Positions 12,663 to 22,513 of a DNA stretch of 43,952 nucleotides are shown in pieces. Positions within the stretch are counted from its first letter, which is position 1. The number at the start of each line of letters is the position of its first letter. The position numbers and the translations under genes are program-made. The notes beneath the pieces were generated by a model, which saw only the letters and a program-made list of their open reading frames with translations, did no database searches and was not told the DNA's origin. The DNA lies in the IMG/VR virus record IMGVR_UViG_3300023442_000004, positions 1 through 43,952 of that record; one strand, written 5' to 3'. The stretch is from a virus.

Positions 12663-14719
12663 GCAGCATCTTCGACGTGATCCGGGGGAAGGGGCGCGAG
12701 GTGACGCTGGAGAAGCCGGACGAAGAGGCCGTGGCGTGGGTGCTGGATCGGTTGAAGGAGGCGGTGCGGGACAAGAAGGCTTTTGAGACCCGAGCCCTGA
12801 AGTCGATCGCCCACTACCGGGGGGAGCAGTACACGGAATCCTCGGAGCACCTGGGGGAGCTGTACCAGTTGGAGCTGGACCCGGACGAAACCGCCTACGT
12901 GGGGAACCACATCGTGCAGCATGTGGAGACCATGGTGGCGCGGTTCCTGGGCGGGGTGCCGCGGATGACGCCTCAGCCCACCAGCCCGGACCCGGAGGCG
13001 CGGCTGGCGGCGAAGGCGGCGGCGAGGTTCCCGGAGTACATCGTGGAGACCACGGGGATGGAAAGGGACTACGACCGGGTGGCCCGGTGGGTGGTCACCA
13101 CGGGGGTGTGCTGGTACCGGCTGTTTCTGGAGAGGGGGGAGCCGATGCTGTTCAAGGATGGGTCGGAGGGGGTGCAGCCCCGGGTGGGGATTACCTATCG
13201 GAACCCCTTCGCGGTGACGGTGCCGCTGGGGTACGAGCGGGTGGAGGACCTGCCGGTGCTCTTCGACGAGGAGGTCATGGCGGTAGATGAGGCCCGGCGG
13301 CGGTGGCCGGAAGTGGCGGACAAGATCGAAGGGGGGATGCGGCGGTTTCGGGAGATCGCGCCGCAGCTTGCAGGCCTGGATGCCACGGTGGCGGCATCCT
13401 TCGGCGGGGACAAGGATCAGGAGCGGGTGGCGATTACCGAGGCGTGGGTGCGGCCCCAGGGTCCGGAGGGGTTGTTCCCTGAGGGCGCGGTGGTGACCTT
13501 GGCCGGAGAGGAGGTGTTGGAGTGGCGGGGGCTTCTGCCGGTCTGGCGGGAGCGACTGCCCTACTTCGCCATCCAGGATATCCCGGTTCCGGGGACCCTC
13601 TACGCGGAGAGCCGCGTCCACCAGATGATCGCCCCTCAGCAGGTGAGGAACCGGGCGGTGTCGCTGAAGGTGGACCACATGGAGAGGTTCCGGGCGAAGG
13701 TGTTTGCACCGGCGGGGTCCGTGAGCCAGGAGGCCATGGATGATTCTGCCGGGGAAATCGTGGAGTTCAACCCATCCTTTGGCCCCCCTGTGATGAGCCA
13801 GCCGCCGCCGCTGAACGCCGACAACAACCTGGTGATCTCGATTGCCCAGGATGACATGCAGCGCCTGGCCAACAACGCTCCGGTGTCGGAGGGGGCTTCC
13901 GCGGGGGCCATCCAGAGCGGCGCGGGGCACCTGGTGCTGCAGCAGGCGGACAAGTGGCGGAACCTGCCGAGCGCGGCACGGCTGGCGAAGGATGTGTTCG
14001 AGCCGCTGTTCACCATGGCGCTGAAGATCGCCCAGGAGGAGATGCCGCCCGAGGTGCAGGCGATGGTGGTTGGAAGGACCAGGCAGCCGGAGCTGGTGCA
14101 GTTGTCCCGGGAGAGCTTGCGGAAGGTGGCCTCGTTCAAGATGCAGCCTGACGCGCTCCTGCCCGACAACCCCATGGTGCGGGCCCAGCATGTGCAGATG
14201 CTCATGCAGATGCAGCTTCTGAGCCCCCGGGCCGCCGCGCAGATGCTGGACCTGTCGGTGGCTTTCGACGATGTGCTGGCGGACGTGAACGCCGATGCCG
14301 AGAACGCCACCAGGCAGATCGTGGAGTTCGAGGAGACCGGGGAATTGCGGCAGGCTCGAAGGAGCGACAATCACCCCGTCTACATCGAGGCGTTCCTGAA
14401 GTTTGTGCGCAGCGCCCGGTTCGAGCGCCTGGACAAGGAGATGCAGATGCTCGCCGAGGTGCGGCTGCGGCAACACGAGCTCTACGCCCACAAGCAGCAG
14501 CTTGCCGCCATGGCCCAGCAGCTCGCCGCTCAGGGGGCCGCCCCGGAGGTGGTCCAGCAGGTGGTGGGGATGCTGCAGGAGGCGTCGTCCCAGGCCGATA
14601 TTCCGAGCTTCGAGCAGGCCCGGGGGGCCATGGCCCAGTCTGGCCAAGGACAGCAGCCTCAGCCCGATGCAGGCAAGGCCATGGTGGCCCCGATTGCCGC
14701 CGCCACCAGGCCCACTTGA
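12659..14719 (+). CDS. Portal (head-tail connector) protein
   Basis: The 686-residue product follows terL by ATGA overlap. Its N-terminal region (YRGEQYTESS, then a helical portion) and the central stretch with AGEIVEFNPSFGP and SEGASAGAIQSGAG match large podoviral portals of the P22 size class. The C-terminal 200 residues are Gln/Ala/Met-rich helices that could form a barrel reaching into the head. It would form the dodecameric DNA channel that docks TerL and the adaptor. Confidence 0.85.
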   Translation: MSSIFDVIRGKGREVTLEKPDEEAVAWVLDRLKEAVRDKKAFETRALKSIAHYRGEQYTESSEHLGELYQLELDPDETAYVGNHIVQHVETMVARFLGGVPRMTPQPTSPDPEARLAAKAAARFPEYIVETTGMERDYDRVARWVVTTGVCWYRLFLERGEPMLFKDGSEGVQPRVGITYRNPFAVTVPLGYERVEDLPVLFDEEVMAVDEARRRWPEVADKIEGGMRRFREIAPQLAGLDATVAASFGGDKDQERVAITEAWVRPQGPEGLFPEGAVVTLAGEEVLEWRGLLPVWRERLPYFAIQDIPVPGTLYAESRVHQMIAPQQVRNRAVSLKVDHMERFRAKVFAPAGSVSQEAMDDSAGEIVEFNPSFGPPVMSQPPPLNADNNLVISIAQDDMQRLANNAPVSEGASAGAIQSGAGHLVLQQADKWRNLPSAARLAKDVFEPLFTMALKIAQEEMPPEVQAMVVGRTRQPELVQLSRESLRKVASFKMQPDALLPDNPMVRAQHVQMLMQMQLLSPRAAAQMLDLSVAFDDVLADVNADAENATRQIVEFEETGELRQARRSDNHPVYIEAFLKFVRSARFERLDKEMQMLAEVRLRQHELYAHKQQLAAMAQQLAAQGAAPEVVQQVVGMLQEASSQADIPSFEQARGAMAQSGQGQQPQPDAGKAMVAPIAAATRPT

Positions 14720-14771
14720 CGCGAACCCCGGGAACCCACTAGGATTCCCACAACCAACCCAGGAGGTTGAG

Positions 14772-15497
14772 ATGCCGCCAAAAGAGCAAGTAGTTGAGGT
14801 GAAGGGCCAGGAGCCCGACACCATCAGCGAGCCCGAGGGCCAGGAGCCCGGGGCTGATAGGAAGGAGGGCGAGGAGAAGGGCAAGGGCAAGGTCTTCCCG
14901 GAGAGCTACGTCAAGGAGCTCCGGGAGGAGAGCGCCGCACGCCGCCGGGAGTTGCGCGAGGTGCAGGCCGAGATGGAGAGGCTGAAGGGCAGCATGGACG
15001 AGCGAGCCCAGCAGCAGAAGGCCCTGAACGACCTGTTGAGCACCCTTCCTGAGGACGAGCCGGACGATCCGGTGGAGCGCCTGGAGCGCAAATACCAGAA
15101 GGAGATCGATGCCCTGAAGGCCGAGATTGCCCAGACCAGCCAACGCGTGGCCTCTTCGGAGACCGAGCGCCAGGTGGAGCGGGCCATCGCGACCGCAGGC
15201 AAGGATCTCCTGCCGGAAAGCCGGTCCATCCTGGAGAGCCAGCTCCTTGCTGGCGCAGTGGTCCTGCAGCAGCAGGGCAAGAGCGTGGATCTCGGCCAGT
15301 TGGCCGGCAACCTCGCGGAAGAACTCAAGAAACACGAGGCGGCCCTGGAGGCCAGAGTGGCCGAAAGGGCGAAGAAAGCGGCCGAAGAGGCCCGCAATGC
15401 CCCCGAGAGGAAGGTAGTGATGCCGGCCCCGGAGGAGATCAAGACGCCTCAAGACGAACGCAAGGCCATGCTCGCCATCCTGGAAGGGATGGGGTAG
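14772..15497 (+). CDS. Capsid scaffolding protein
   Basis: ATG 14772 follows AGGAGG. The 241 residues are highly charged and almost entirely helical: an acidic Gly/Glu N terminus, coiled coil at about 45-130, and a basic C-terminal tail. Composition, size and position between portal and major capsid fit a scaffolding protein that guides prohead assembly and exits before packaging. Confidence 0.75.
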   Translation: MPPKEQVVEVKGQEPDTISEPEGQEPGADRKEGEEKGKGKVFPESYVKELREESAARRRELREVQAEMERLKGSMDERAQQQKALNDLLSTLPEDEPDDPVERLERKYQKEIDALKAEIAQTSQRVASSETERQVERAIATAGKDLLPESRSILESQLLAGAVVLQQQGKSVDLGQLAGNLAEELKKHEAALEARVAERAKKAAEEARNAPERKVVMPAPEEIKTPQDERKAMLAILEGMG

Positions 15498-15512
15498 GCC
15501 GGGAGGACAACA

Positions 15513-16772
15513 ATGCCGAACTTGGCTGCTCTCAGCGACCTTCTGAAGGTCACCCAGGTGCGCCTGCAGGACAACATCCGCAAGCGCACCAAGCTCTACG
15601 ACATGCTGCGGCGCTCCAGCCGCGCCATGTCCCCCAACGGGAAGTACTGGACCTGGCCGGTCTACCTGGATCGGGACTACGCCGGCGTCGGCGCCCGCGC
15701 CCTGTCCGGGAACGTGGCCTTGCCCGAGGGGACCGACGAGAACCCGCCCATGGCTCAGCTCGAGAGCAAGGCGGCCTACGGCTCCATCACCATCCCGGGG
15801 GCGGCGCTCCGGAACATCCAGAAGAACCGGGATGCCTTCGTGGACATCCTCCAGGACAAGAAGGCCCGGATGACCGTGGCCCTGAGCCAGTACCTCAACC
15901 TGATCTTCTACGGCACCGGCAACGGGGTGCTGGGGCAGGTCAACAAGTCCGGCGGCTACACCGCCGCCACCAGCATCATCCTGGACAGCAACCGCAACAT
16001 GAGGGTGGGGATGAAGCTGGACTTCTACGACAGCGCCTCCTTCGGTACCCGGCAGGCGTCCGGGATCAAGGTGACCGCGGTCTCCAGCAACGGCACCACC
16101 ATCACCGTGGACACCCCCATCACCGTGGGGGACAACGCCGTCCTGGTGTTCTACGACACCGTCTCCAGCGGGTCCTTCACCGGGCCCATGGGGATCAGCG
16201 GCATCGTGGACGACGGCACTAACCTGGTGACCCTGCAGAACATCAGCTCCTCCACCTATCCCGAGTGGAAGAGTTACGTGTTCTTCATCGACAGCGCTGG
16301 CGACGGCACCGGGACCGCCGCGCAGCTCACCGACCTCTACCTGGACCGCGGCCGTGACTGGCTGGCGGACCACACCGGGGACGACGAGCAGGACACCGGC
16401 GCCCTGAAGACCATCCTGACCACCCCGGACGTGTGGCGGGACTACACTCAGACCCTCACCACCGATCGCCAGGTGCGGCCGGCGGACTACAAGGGAGGCG
16501 GTGTGGCCACCTACGCCGGGCAGTCTCCGGTGCTGGACAAGACGGCGCCGGCCAACACGGTCTTCCTGCTTTCGGAGAGCTCCGTGGAGTTCTTCTCGGA
16601 GGTGGAGGGCCAGTGGATCGAGGACGACAAGGGCGCAGCGATGATTCGCAGCGGCCACAACGACCGGTTCCTTGCGGACTGGGTCATGCAGTTCAACCTC
16701 GGCACCATGAGCCGGTACGGTGTGCGTATCGGCGGGGTCCGTGAGGACACCGGCTACGTGATCAGCAACTAG
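15513..16772 (+). CDS. Major capsid protein
   Basis: This 419-residue protein starts at ATG 15513 with GGAGGA upstream. The order portal, scaffold, capsid and the pattern of an N-terminal helical region, an extended loop (YLDRDYAGVGARAL) and a long spine-like helix fit an HK97-type coat protein. Residues about 170-240 are beta-rich and may be an inserted domain. The C-terminal GHNDRFLADWVMQFNLGTMSRYGVRIGGV segment looks like the shell-forming end. It is a likely GroEL client. A strong hairpin follows the gene. Confidence 0.8.
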   Translation: MPNLAALSDLLKVTQVRLQDNIRKRTKLYDMLRRSSRAMSPNGKYWTWPVYLDRDYAGVGARALSGNVALPEGTDENPPMAQLESKAAYGSITIPGAALRNIQKNRDAFVDILQDKKARMTVALSQYLNLIFYGTGNGVLGQVNKSGGYTAATSIILDSNRNMRVGMKLDFYDSASFGTRQASGIKVTAVSSNGTTITVDTPITVGDNAVLVFYDTVSSGSFTGPMGISGIVDDGTNLVTLQNISSSTYPEWKSYVFFIDSAGDGTGTAAQLTDLYLDRGRDWLADHTGDDEQDTGALKTILTTPDVWRDYTQTLTTDRQVRPADYKGGGVATYAGQSPVLDKTAPANTVFLLSESSVEFFSEVEGQWIEDDKGAAMIRSGHNDRFLADWVMQFNLGTMSRYGVRIGGVREDTGYVISN

Positions 16773-16790
16773 CCTGACTGGACGCCCCAC

Positions 16791-16818
16791 CCCCTCCTCT
16801 GGCGTGCCAGGGGAGGGG
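16791..16818 (+). other. Stable 12-bp hairpin after the major capsid gene
   Basis: CCCCTCCTCTGG pairs with CCAGGGGAGGGG (one G-U) around a 4-nt loop. No U tract follows, so full termination is unlikely. A partial terminator or an RNA-stabilising stem that raises capsid mRNA relative to downstream genes is more likely. Confidence 0.55.
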
Positions 16819-16852
16819 CAGGGGGCGCCCCACAGGGCAAGGAGAACGACAA

Positions 16853-17254
16853 ATGGGACGCGTGAATCACATCGGGAGGCGGTGGGTGCATTTCCCGCTC
16901 CTCGCCAAGACCATCTCCGTCGCTCAGGCGGTGGTGAAGATGCCCCTCCCCGAGGGGAAGATCCTGAAGGCCTACGTGGAGATCGGCGACACCGGCACCA
17001 CCAGTGGCAGCAACACCTTCAACGTCCGCAACCTCAACACGGGGTTGGACCTGTTCGCTTCGGGTGACAGGCCCACCTTCGGCTTCAACGCCTCTGACAA
17101 GGACATCTTCTACACCACCCTGCAGAACCAGGTGGTGCGGGAGGGAGAGGTGATGGCGGTGGACGTGGATGCCGTGGCGGCCGCCGGCACCCCTGGCGAC
17201 GTCAACGTGTGGCTGCTCATCGACACTGACACCAACGCCGAGTACGAGGGCTAG
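16853..17254 (+). CDS. Probable small head protein (decoration-like)
   Basis: ATG 16853 follows AAGGAG. The 133 residues are beta-rich with many Thr/Asn/Asp and Gly (GDTGTTSGSNTFNVRNL), like virion surface proteins. Its position right after the capsid gene suggests a decoration or head-completion protein. No family is recognised with confidence. Confidence 0.6.
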   Translation: MGRVNHIGRRWVHFPLLAKTISVAQAVVKMPLPEGKILKAYVEIGDTGTTSGSNTFNVRNLNTGLDLFASGDRPTFGFNASDKDIFYTTLQNQVVREGEVMAVDVDAVAAAGTPGDVNVWLLIDTDTNAEYEG

Positions 17255-17256
17255 GA

Positions 17257-17775
17257 GTGGCCCTGCACGAAGAGCCCCCGGCGGTGATTGGTCCTGCAAG
17301 GCCCTTCCCGCCGGGGGCTTGCCCCTTCTCCACCCCCCCCGAGAGCTTCATGGCTCGGTTGCGGCGCATTCCCGGGTGTGAGTGGTTGTGGCCCTTCTGG
17401 TTCCCGGAGGATGGGATCTGGAGGGTTTTCGAGCGCACCCGGAGGACGGAGAAGGTGACCGCAGCGGATGGCACCACCTACCTGGTCCCGTTCTACCTCT
17501 GGCAGCACACGCTCGCAGTGGAGTCTCACAGGGAGGAGCCCTGGCCCCTCGACAACCGCACGGTGCTGCGCTTGGCCCGGCAGGTGGTGCGAAACACTCC
17601 CGACCTGGGGAAGTGGTTCGATGAGTTTCTGGCGGCCAGGGATGCTGCCGAAGAGGCCGAGCTGGAGGCCCTGGACGCAAGTGACCTGGACTGGATGAGG
17701 GAGGCGGCTGACCGCGTGATGCACAAGCACGGGATGCGGAAGATTCATGCTGTGCCACGGCTGGCGGTGGTGTAA
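17257..17775 (+). CDS. Hypothetical protein in the head-completion region
   Basis: GTG 17257 lies 2 nt after the previous stop with a weak GAGGG site; ATG 17350 is an alternative. The product (172 residues) has a Pro-rich start, a Trp/Phe-rich segment (CEWLWPFWFPEDGIW) and an acidic helical C-terminal half. Family unknown. It overlaps the adaptor start by one base (TAATG). Confidence 0.6.
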   Translation: MALHEEPPAVIGPARPFPPGACPFSTPPESFMARLRRIPGCEWLWPFWFPEDGIWRVFERTRRTEKVTAADGTTYLVPFYLWQHTLAVESHREEPWPLDNRTVLRLARQVVRNTPDLGKWFDEFLAARDAAEEAELEALDASDLDWMREAADRVMHKHGMRKIHAVPRLAVV

Positions 17776-18794
17776 TGATCCTCGAGGAACTGCGAGCCCT
17801 GGCCTACCGGCTGCTGGATGATGCGGAGCGGTCCCGCGACCTCGAGGACGTGGACAACTGGCTCAACCTCGGGGCCATGGAGATTTATCGGGAGGCCGTG
17901 AGGGCTGACCTGGGGGTGGGACTGACCTCTGCCACCGTCTCCTACAGCGCCGCCAGCAAGTCCGGGTCGCTTCCTCCGGATCTCTACCAGCTCAAGGAGG
18001 TGACCGACTCCAGCGACACCAAGCTGGAGATGGGCGCCCTGAGCGATATCCCTCGACTACGGACGGGGCTCTGGGTGAATCCTCGCCTGGGCCCCAGCCG
18101 GCGCTTCTTCGTGATCACGGGGGACAGCCTGAGGATCCTGCCGGATCCTGCCGTAGACGAGGAGTTGACCATCTACTACTACCCGGTGCTTGGGGCAGTA
18201 GAGACCAGATCCTTCGCGTCGGTGGCAAGCCCGGTCGTTGGTGACGCCGTGGCAAGCATGGTGGCCCCCGGGCCCGGCAAGGTGGTCTCCGTCACGGCCA
18301 CACTCGCCACCACTGGAACCGCCGGAAGCACTACCATCCAGGTGCGAGACACCCGCCTCAGTCCCACCGATCCGACAGCCAACGGCCCCGGGGAGTTGTT
18401 CGCGGATGATTTTCGGCCCGTGATCGCGGCCACCGACCCGGACGGGAAGGTGGTGGAGTCGGCCGACCTGCAGAACAACCGGGACATCCAGCAGAGCGAC
18501 ACTCTGGCACTGGATGTGGACACCGTGGCCACTGGTGCGGCGACCCTGTCCGTATCACTGCGGCTCATGCGGTATGACAAATGGCGCCCCCTGACCGACA
18601 CGGGAGACACACCCCCGGGTCCCTCTGTCTTGCACCCCCTCGTGGCGACCTATGCGGCCTGGATGGGGCGGATGCAGGTGGACGACCCCGAGACTCAAAT
18701 CTGGTGGGCGAAGTGGGAGCGGGAGAAGCGCGAGGCCCTGGCAGACCTGGGGCAACGCTACAAGGGCGTCCGGCGGATCCGGCGCTCTCGATAA
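17775..18794 (+). CDS. Head-tail adaptor protein
   Basis: The N terminus (LRALAYRLLDDAERSRDLEDVDNWLNLG) and C terminus (LHPLVATYAAWMGRMQ, then DPETQIWWAKWEREKREAL) show the helical pattern of podoviral adaptors that bind beneath the portal. The middle (about 140-270) is a Val/Thr-rich beta domain that seems inserted. The length of 339 residues is large for the family, in line with that extra domain. Position and helical ends make the class fairly secure. Confidence 0.65.
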   Translation: MILEELRALAYRLLDDAERSRDLEDVDNWLNLGAMEIYREAVRADLGVGLTSATVSYSAASKSGSLPPDLYQLKEVTDSSDTKLEMGALSDIPRLRTGLWVNPRLGPSRRFFVITGDSLRILPDPAVDEELTIYYYPVLGAVETRSFASVASPVVGDAVASMVAPGPGKVVSVTATLATTGTAGSTTIQVRDTRLSPTDPTANGPGELFADDFRPVIAATDPDGKVVESADLQNNRDIQQSDTLALDVDTVATGAATLSVSLRLMRYDKWRPLTDTGDTPPGPSVLHPLVATYAAWMGRMQVDDPETQIWWAKWEREKREALADLGQRYKGVRRIRRSR

Positions 18795-18806
18795 CAGGAG
18801 GACCCA

Positions 18807-19367
18807 ATGAAGCGAGTGGCATCTGTGACCAACACCCTGAACCGGGAGGTGTGCCTGACCTACGACGGCAAGCCCTACACCTGGGAGATCGGGGAGACGA
18901 AGCCCACCGTGGCCCTGGATGCGGCGATGTTCCTCTCCCACCGGCAGCCCGGATTGCGGGTGGCGGATGAGCGGACTGTGCAGGTGCTCCCGGGGGCCGA
19001 CCAGGTGGCCGTGGCCTCGGTGGTGGTGCGGGCCCTCAACAAGGACCTCCACGCCAAGGTGGACGGTGTGGCGTACGACCTGCCGAAGGGGCAGCCCGTG
19101 TCCGTCTCAAGCATGGTGGCGGTGGAGCTTGGCCGGCGGTTCAACATCACGCCTGAGGAGGAGGACCGGGAGTTGTCCATCGAGGGCGAGGGGGTGGATC
19201 CCGGCATCCTGGATCTCCCCACCTCCAAGGTTGTCACGGCGGCAGCAGCCCTTCCCCTGGAGGACCTTCGCAAACTCCGTGAACTGGAGGCAGTCGGGAA
19301 GAACCGCAAGACCCTGTTGAAGCGCCTGGAGGCTCTATCCCGGAAGATTGCGAGCGAGAAGCTGTAA
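18807..19367 (+). CDS. Structural or assembly protein of unknown function (186 residues)
   Basis: ATG 18807 follows AGGAGG. The first 120 residues are beta-rich with mixed charge; the last 50 are a basic helix with heptad character (LRKLRELEAVGKNRKTLLKRLEAL). It lies between the adaptor and the nozzle-like protein, so a tail completion role is plausible. No family recognised. Confidence 0.6.
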   Translation: MKRVASVTNTLNREVCLTYDGKPYTWEIGETKPTVALDAAMFLSHRQPGLRVADERTVQVLPGADQVAVASVVVRALNKDLHAKVDGVAYDLPKGQPVSVSSMVAVELGRRFNITPEEEDRELSIEGEGVDPGILDLPTSKVVTAAAALPLEDLRKLRELEAVGKNRKTLLKRLEALSRKIASEKL

Positions 19368-19370
19368 CCC

Positions 19371-22307
19371 ATGGCCCTTCCCCGCAAGCGGCTCCCCGTC
19401 GTGGACCTGCGCGGGGGGCTCAACGAGCAAGAGGGGGATATCAGTCCCTCGGAGTTCCGGGAGCTGCTGAACCTGGAGCATGACTCCCTGGATGTGCTCC
19501 GGACCCGGAAGGGCTTTCGGCTGCTCAACGGGGCCGGCCAGGTGACCACGCCCACCGGCCAACACCCACCCGTTCAATCCATCTACGACCACCGGCCCCC
19601 GGGTGGGGCCGGGAGCGTCTTCGCTGGGACTGACGGTGCAATCTACAAGGTGGACACCGGGGCCGGGACCGTCTCCCGGGTAGGGCCTGGTATAGTGGTT
19701 GCTATCGAGGGGGCAGGGGAGCTGGCAACGCAGCGGGGCCAGGAGACCAGCCGCACAATCGGGGCTGCCACCTACTACAACAACTACGAGGACGACCTGG
19801 ACGCGGGCACGGTGAGGCGTCCGGTGTCTTCCTGGGCCTTTGCGGCAGACCTCGGGACGATGGTCTCGGAATTCTTTGAGCAGGCGTGGGTGGAGTGCCT
19901 GGATGCTTCGGGGGGCAGGATTGGGCAGCTTCCCAGCAACATGCTCCCGCCTGGGGTGGGGATGGTCTACGACAGCAGCGGGGTGCTCCAGCTCGGGCAC
20001 ATGAGAAGGTACCTGTCACTGGAGGGACACTCTGGGGTGCTGGATGGCAACTACATTACTGCCTGGGTGTCTGGCGCGGTGGACCCCAATGCAGACGGAT
20101 TCAACCTGGGCGGGACGGATGTGAACGGGGTCACCGCCCCCACCGCTTGGGTGCCGGTGCTGGCAACCGGAGGTAGCGCCGGAGCCCTGGATTACTCGGC
20201 CGTAGGGGCCGGGACTCAGACCGCCATGGAGAACACCATCCGGTTCTTGCGGGTGAAGATCCAGCTCAACCGCAACCCGGGTGGCGGCCTACCAGCCCTC
20301 ACCGAATCCCCGTTGGTGCAGTCAGTGGTGATGAAGACCCAGGGGTTTCACCCGTCCCCCAAATACCGGACAGATGAGGAGGGAGGGGTCTTCTTTCTCA
20401 AGAGGAACCTTGAGGCAAACCCATCCGGCGTGATTGAAAGTGTCTTTCAGAGGGTGACCCGTGAGGGCCTGATTCGGGATGGGCATGGGGGGTACTTTCG
20501 CCCCTACGCCAACGGCACCCCTGGAGTGGTGCGCTTCCGGAAGGGGTACTCCACGGAGTTTCTGGACCCCGGGGTGTTGGATCTGGGGGCCGGCACGGCG
20601 GTTGCCACCAAGCTAGACAGGGGGAAGTACGGAGTGCGGGCCCTGGTGCTTGACCAGAGGCCGGCCAGCTACCAGAAGGTCAACTGCGGCTACTTTACGA
20701 AGACCATCGACCTGGGGGTGAAGTGCGATTTCTACGCCTTCACGAAGACCTCGCAGCGGGAGAGCACCGACCCCGTGGTCAAGTTCTACGGGCGGGCCTC
20801 TGACGATGGGACCACCTGGAACCCTATGCGCCAGTTCTTCTCTGACCCCACCAGCCAGACCCTGCCCGGAGGGGCGTACTACCATCGCCTCGACCCGGTC
20901 ACCCCCACGGCGGGTGTCTACCTGGATCCCGGACGATACGTGCAGCTCTACCTGTGGGGCGGTAACGCCATCTCCTTCGGTACGACCCTGAAGGTGGCTG
21001 ATGTGCTGTCGTCCCTAGGGCTCGTGGCGGTGCCGCAGGACACCGCCGGTACGGGGCAGATGAAGAGGCGGTGGTCCTTCGCCACCCTTGGCGGGAAGTG
21101 CTATGCCACCAACGGCGAGCAGCGCCTGCAGGTCTACAACTCCCACGTCTTCGAGGAGCTGAGCCTGTCCAGCTTCCAGGATGAGCCCGGTGGAGGTCTG
21201 GACCAGGTGGGCTATGACGAGCTTCCCCAGGCCAGGTTCGTCAAGGCGTGGCAGGGTCGCCTGGTGCTCGGCGGACTCGGGGATCAGGCAGATGCTATCT
21301 TGCTCTCCGAGATCCGAAGGCCCGACCTGTGGGACAGGGCGCGGCTCTTCCAGATGGCGGCCGAGTACGACTCCACGGTGACAGCGCTGGCCTCCCTGGG
21401 CCCTGCCCTCGTGATCTTCACCGACCGGGACGTCTGGCTTCTGACCGGCACTCACCCCAACAACTTCTACCTCCGGAGGGTGGAAGGAGCGCCGGGGGCA
21501 CTGGGGAACGGTGCGGTGGCAGAGATCCCCGGCGGGCGGGTGATGTACCTTGCCCGTGATGGACTGCGAATCGTGGATGGGCAGAGGTCCACCCTCGTAT
21601 CGGAGCCGAAGATGCGGAAGACAGTGGGGTCCCTGCTGGAAACCGGTGACACCGACAACATTTCCGCGGCCACCTTCGAGCCTCTGGGGCAGGTGTGGTT
21701 CTCCGTTCCGGCGCCGGGCGGGGGAGCGCCGGAGAAGGTGCTGGTCTACGACTACAGGTACCAGCGCTGGTACCTCCACGACTTCGGAGGGGACGTTGTC
21801 TCCTTCGGGGTGATCCGGGACAGGCGAGGGCGCTCCCATGATCGACTGGTGTCGGGTACCGGGGATGGCTACATCCGGGTCCACAACTCTGGGGATGATG
21901 ACAACGGCCAGGAAATCTCCTGGGCCGTCAAGACCGAGGCGTTGCATTTCCTCCACCCCGACCGGCTGAAGCGGATCAGGCGGCTACTCCTCGAAAGCGG
22001 TAGCATCGGGCGGCACTCCATCACCGTTGAGGGGGTGTGGGACGAGGATGTGCTGGGCAGGGCCTCGCCCAACTTCGCCCCCAGGAGCGTGGGGGATTCG
22101 CGCCAGGTGTCTCTGGAGGAGCCCGGAAGCACCGTTTGGGGGACTGCCAGGTGGGGTGAGGCGAAGTGGCAAGCATCCAGGGGGTTCTGGCAGCGGGTGG
22201 CGGTTACGGGCAAGGGGCGTCGCGCTGCCTTCCGGTTGTCGGGGACCGGCCCCTTCCGGCTCTACTCCTACGTGCCTGAGTACCAGGTGTTGAGGGGGAG
22301 CCGCTGA
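19371..22307 (+). CDS. Tail nozzle / stabilisation protein with beta-propeller (978 residues)
   Basis: The N terminus (VVDLRGGLNEQEGDISPSEF, then NLEHDSLDVLRTRKGF) is the usual start of podoviral hub/nozzle proteins. Residues about 100-400 look like inserted beta domains. Residues about 550-820 show repeating propeller blades (FVKAWQGRLVLGG, SLGPALVIFTDRDVWLLTG, GGRVMYLARDGLRIVDG, VLVYDYRYQRWYLHDFG). The C terminus is basic and beta-rich. It would close the tail tube below the adaptor. The end overlaps the next start by one base (TGATG). Confidence 0.75.
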   Translation: MALPRKRLPVVDLRGGLNEQEGDISPSEFRELLNLEHDSLDVLRTRKGFRLLNGAGQVTTPTGQHPPVQSIYDHRPPGGAGSVFAGTDGAIYKVDTGAGTVSRVGPGIVVAIEGAGELATQRGQETSRTIGAATYYNNYEDDLDAGTVRRPVSSWAFAADLGTMVSEFFEQAWVECLDASGGRIGQLPSNMLPPGVGMVYDSSGVLQLGHMRRYLSLEGHSGVLDGNYITAWVSGAVDPNADGFNLGGTDVNGVTAPTAWVPVLATGGSAGALDYSAVGAGTQTAMENTIRFLRVKIQLNRNPGGGLPALTESPLVQSVVMKTQGFHPSPKYRTDEEGGVFFLKRNLEANPSGVIESVFQRVTREGLIRDGHGGYFRPYANGTPGVVRFRKGYSTEFLDPGVLDLGAGTAVATKLDRGKYGVRALVLDQRPASYQKVNCGYFTKTIDLGVKCDFYAFTKTSQRESTDPVVKFYGRASDDGTTWNPMRQFFSDPTSQTLPGGAYYHRLDPVTPTAGVYLDPGRYVQLYLWGGNAISFGTTLKVADVLSSLGLVAVPQDTAGTGQMKRRWSFATLGGKCYATNGEQRLQVYNSHVFEELSLSSFQDEPGGGLDQVGYDELPQARFVKAWQGRLVLGGLGDQADAILLSEIRRPDLWDRARLFQMAAEYDSTVTALASLGPALVIFTDRDVWLLTGTHPNNFYLRRVEGAPGALGNGAVAEIPGGRVMYLARDGLRIVDGQRSTLVSEPKMRKTVGSLLETGDTDNISAATFEPLGQVWFSVPAPGGGAPEKVLVYDYRYQRWYLHDFGGDVVSFGVIRDRRGRSHDRLVSGTGDGYIRVHNSGDDDNGQEISWAVKTEALHFLHPDRLKRIRRLLLESGSIGRHSITVEGVWDEDVLGRASPNFAPRSVGDSRQVSLEEPGSTVWGTARWGEAKWQASRGFWQRVAVTGKGRRAAFRLSGTGPFRLYSYVPEYQVLRGSR

Positions 22308-22513
22308 TGGCTTTCGGGCTCCCAGCCGTGGAAGACCAGGAGGTGGAGCGGGTGCTGCTGGAAATCGAGAGGAGGTTGCAAGTTGGGCCCCTCTTGCTGC
22401 AAGATGGCAAGGGAAGGAAGTGGAAGGTGTCCGGGACGGATAAGGGGCTTGAGGTGGCGGTAGGAGAACAGACCGTGGCAGTCATCACTCCTGAGGGACT
22501 GGAAGCGAAATGA
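22307..22513 (+). CDS. Small hypothetical protein (68 residues)
   Basis: It starts at TGATG with the nozzle gene and overlaps the next start by 4 bp. The N-terminal half is an acidic helix; the C-terminal half is beta-rich (KWKVSGTDKGLEVAVGEQTVAVITPEG cut into short strands). Likely a small virion-associated protein; no family. Confidence 0.55.
   Translation: MAFGLPAVEDQEVERVLLEIERRLQVGPLLLQDGKGRKWKVSGTDKGLEVAVGEQTVAVITPEGLEAK

Noticed and set aside
12467-14890. Minus-strand frame of 807 codons opposite the portal gene
   Set aside because: Antisense to a clear portal gene, His/Leu/Pro/Arg-rich without domains; open frames opposite genes are common at this GC content.
14739-16790. Minus-strand frame of 683 codons opposite scaffold and capsid genes
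   Set aside because: Same reason: it shadows well-supported genes and has no credible start signal.
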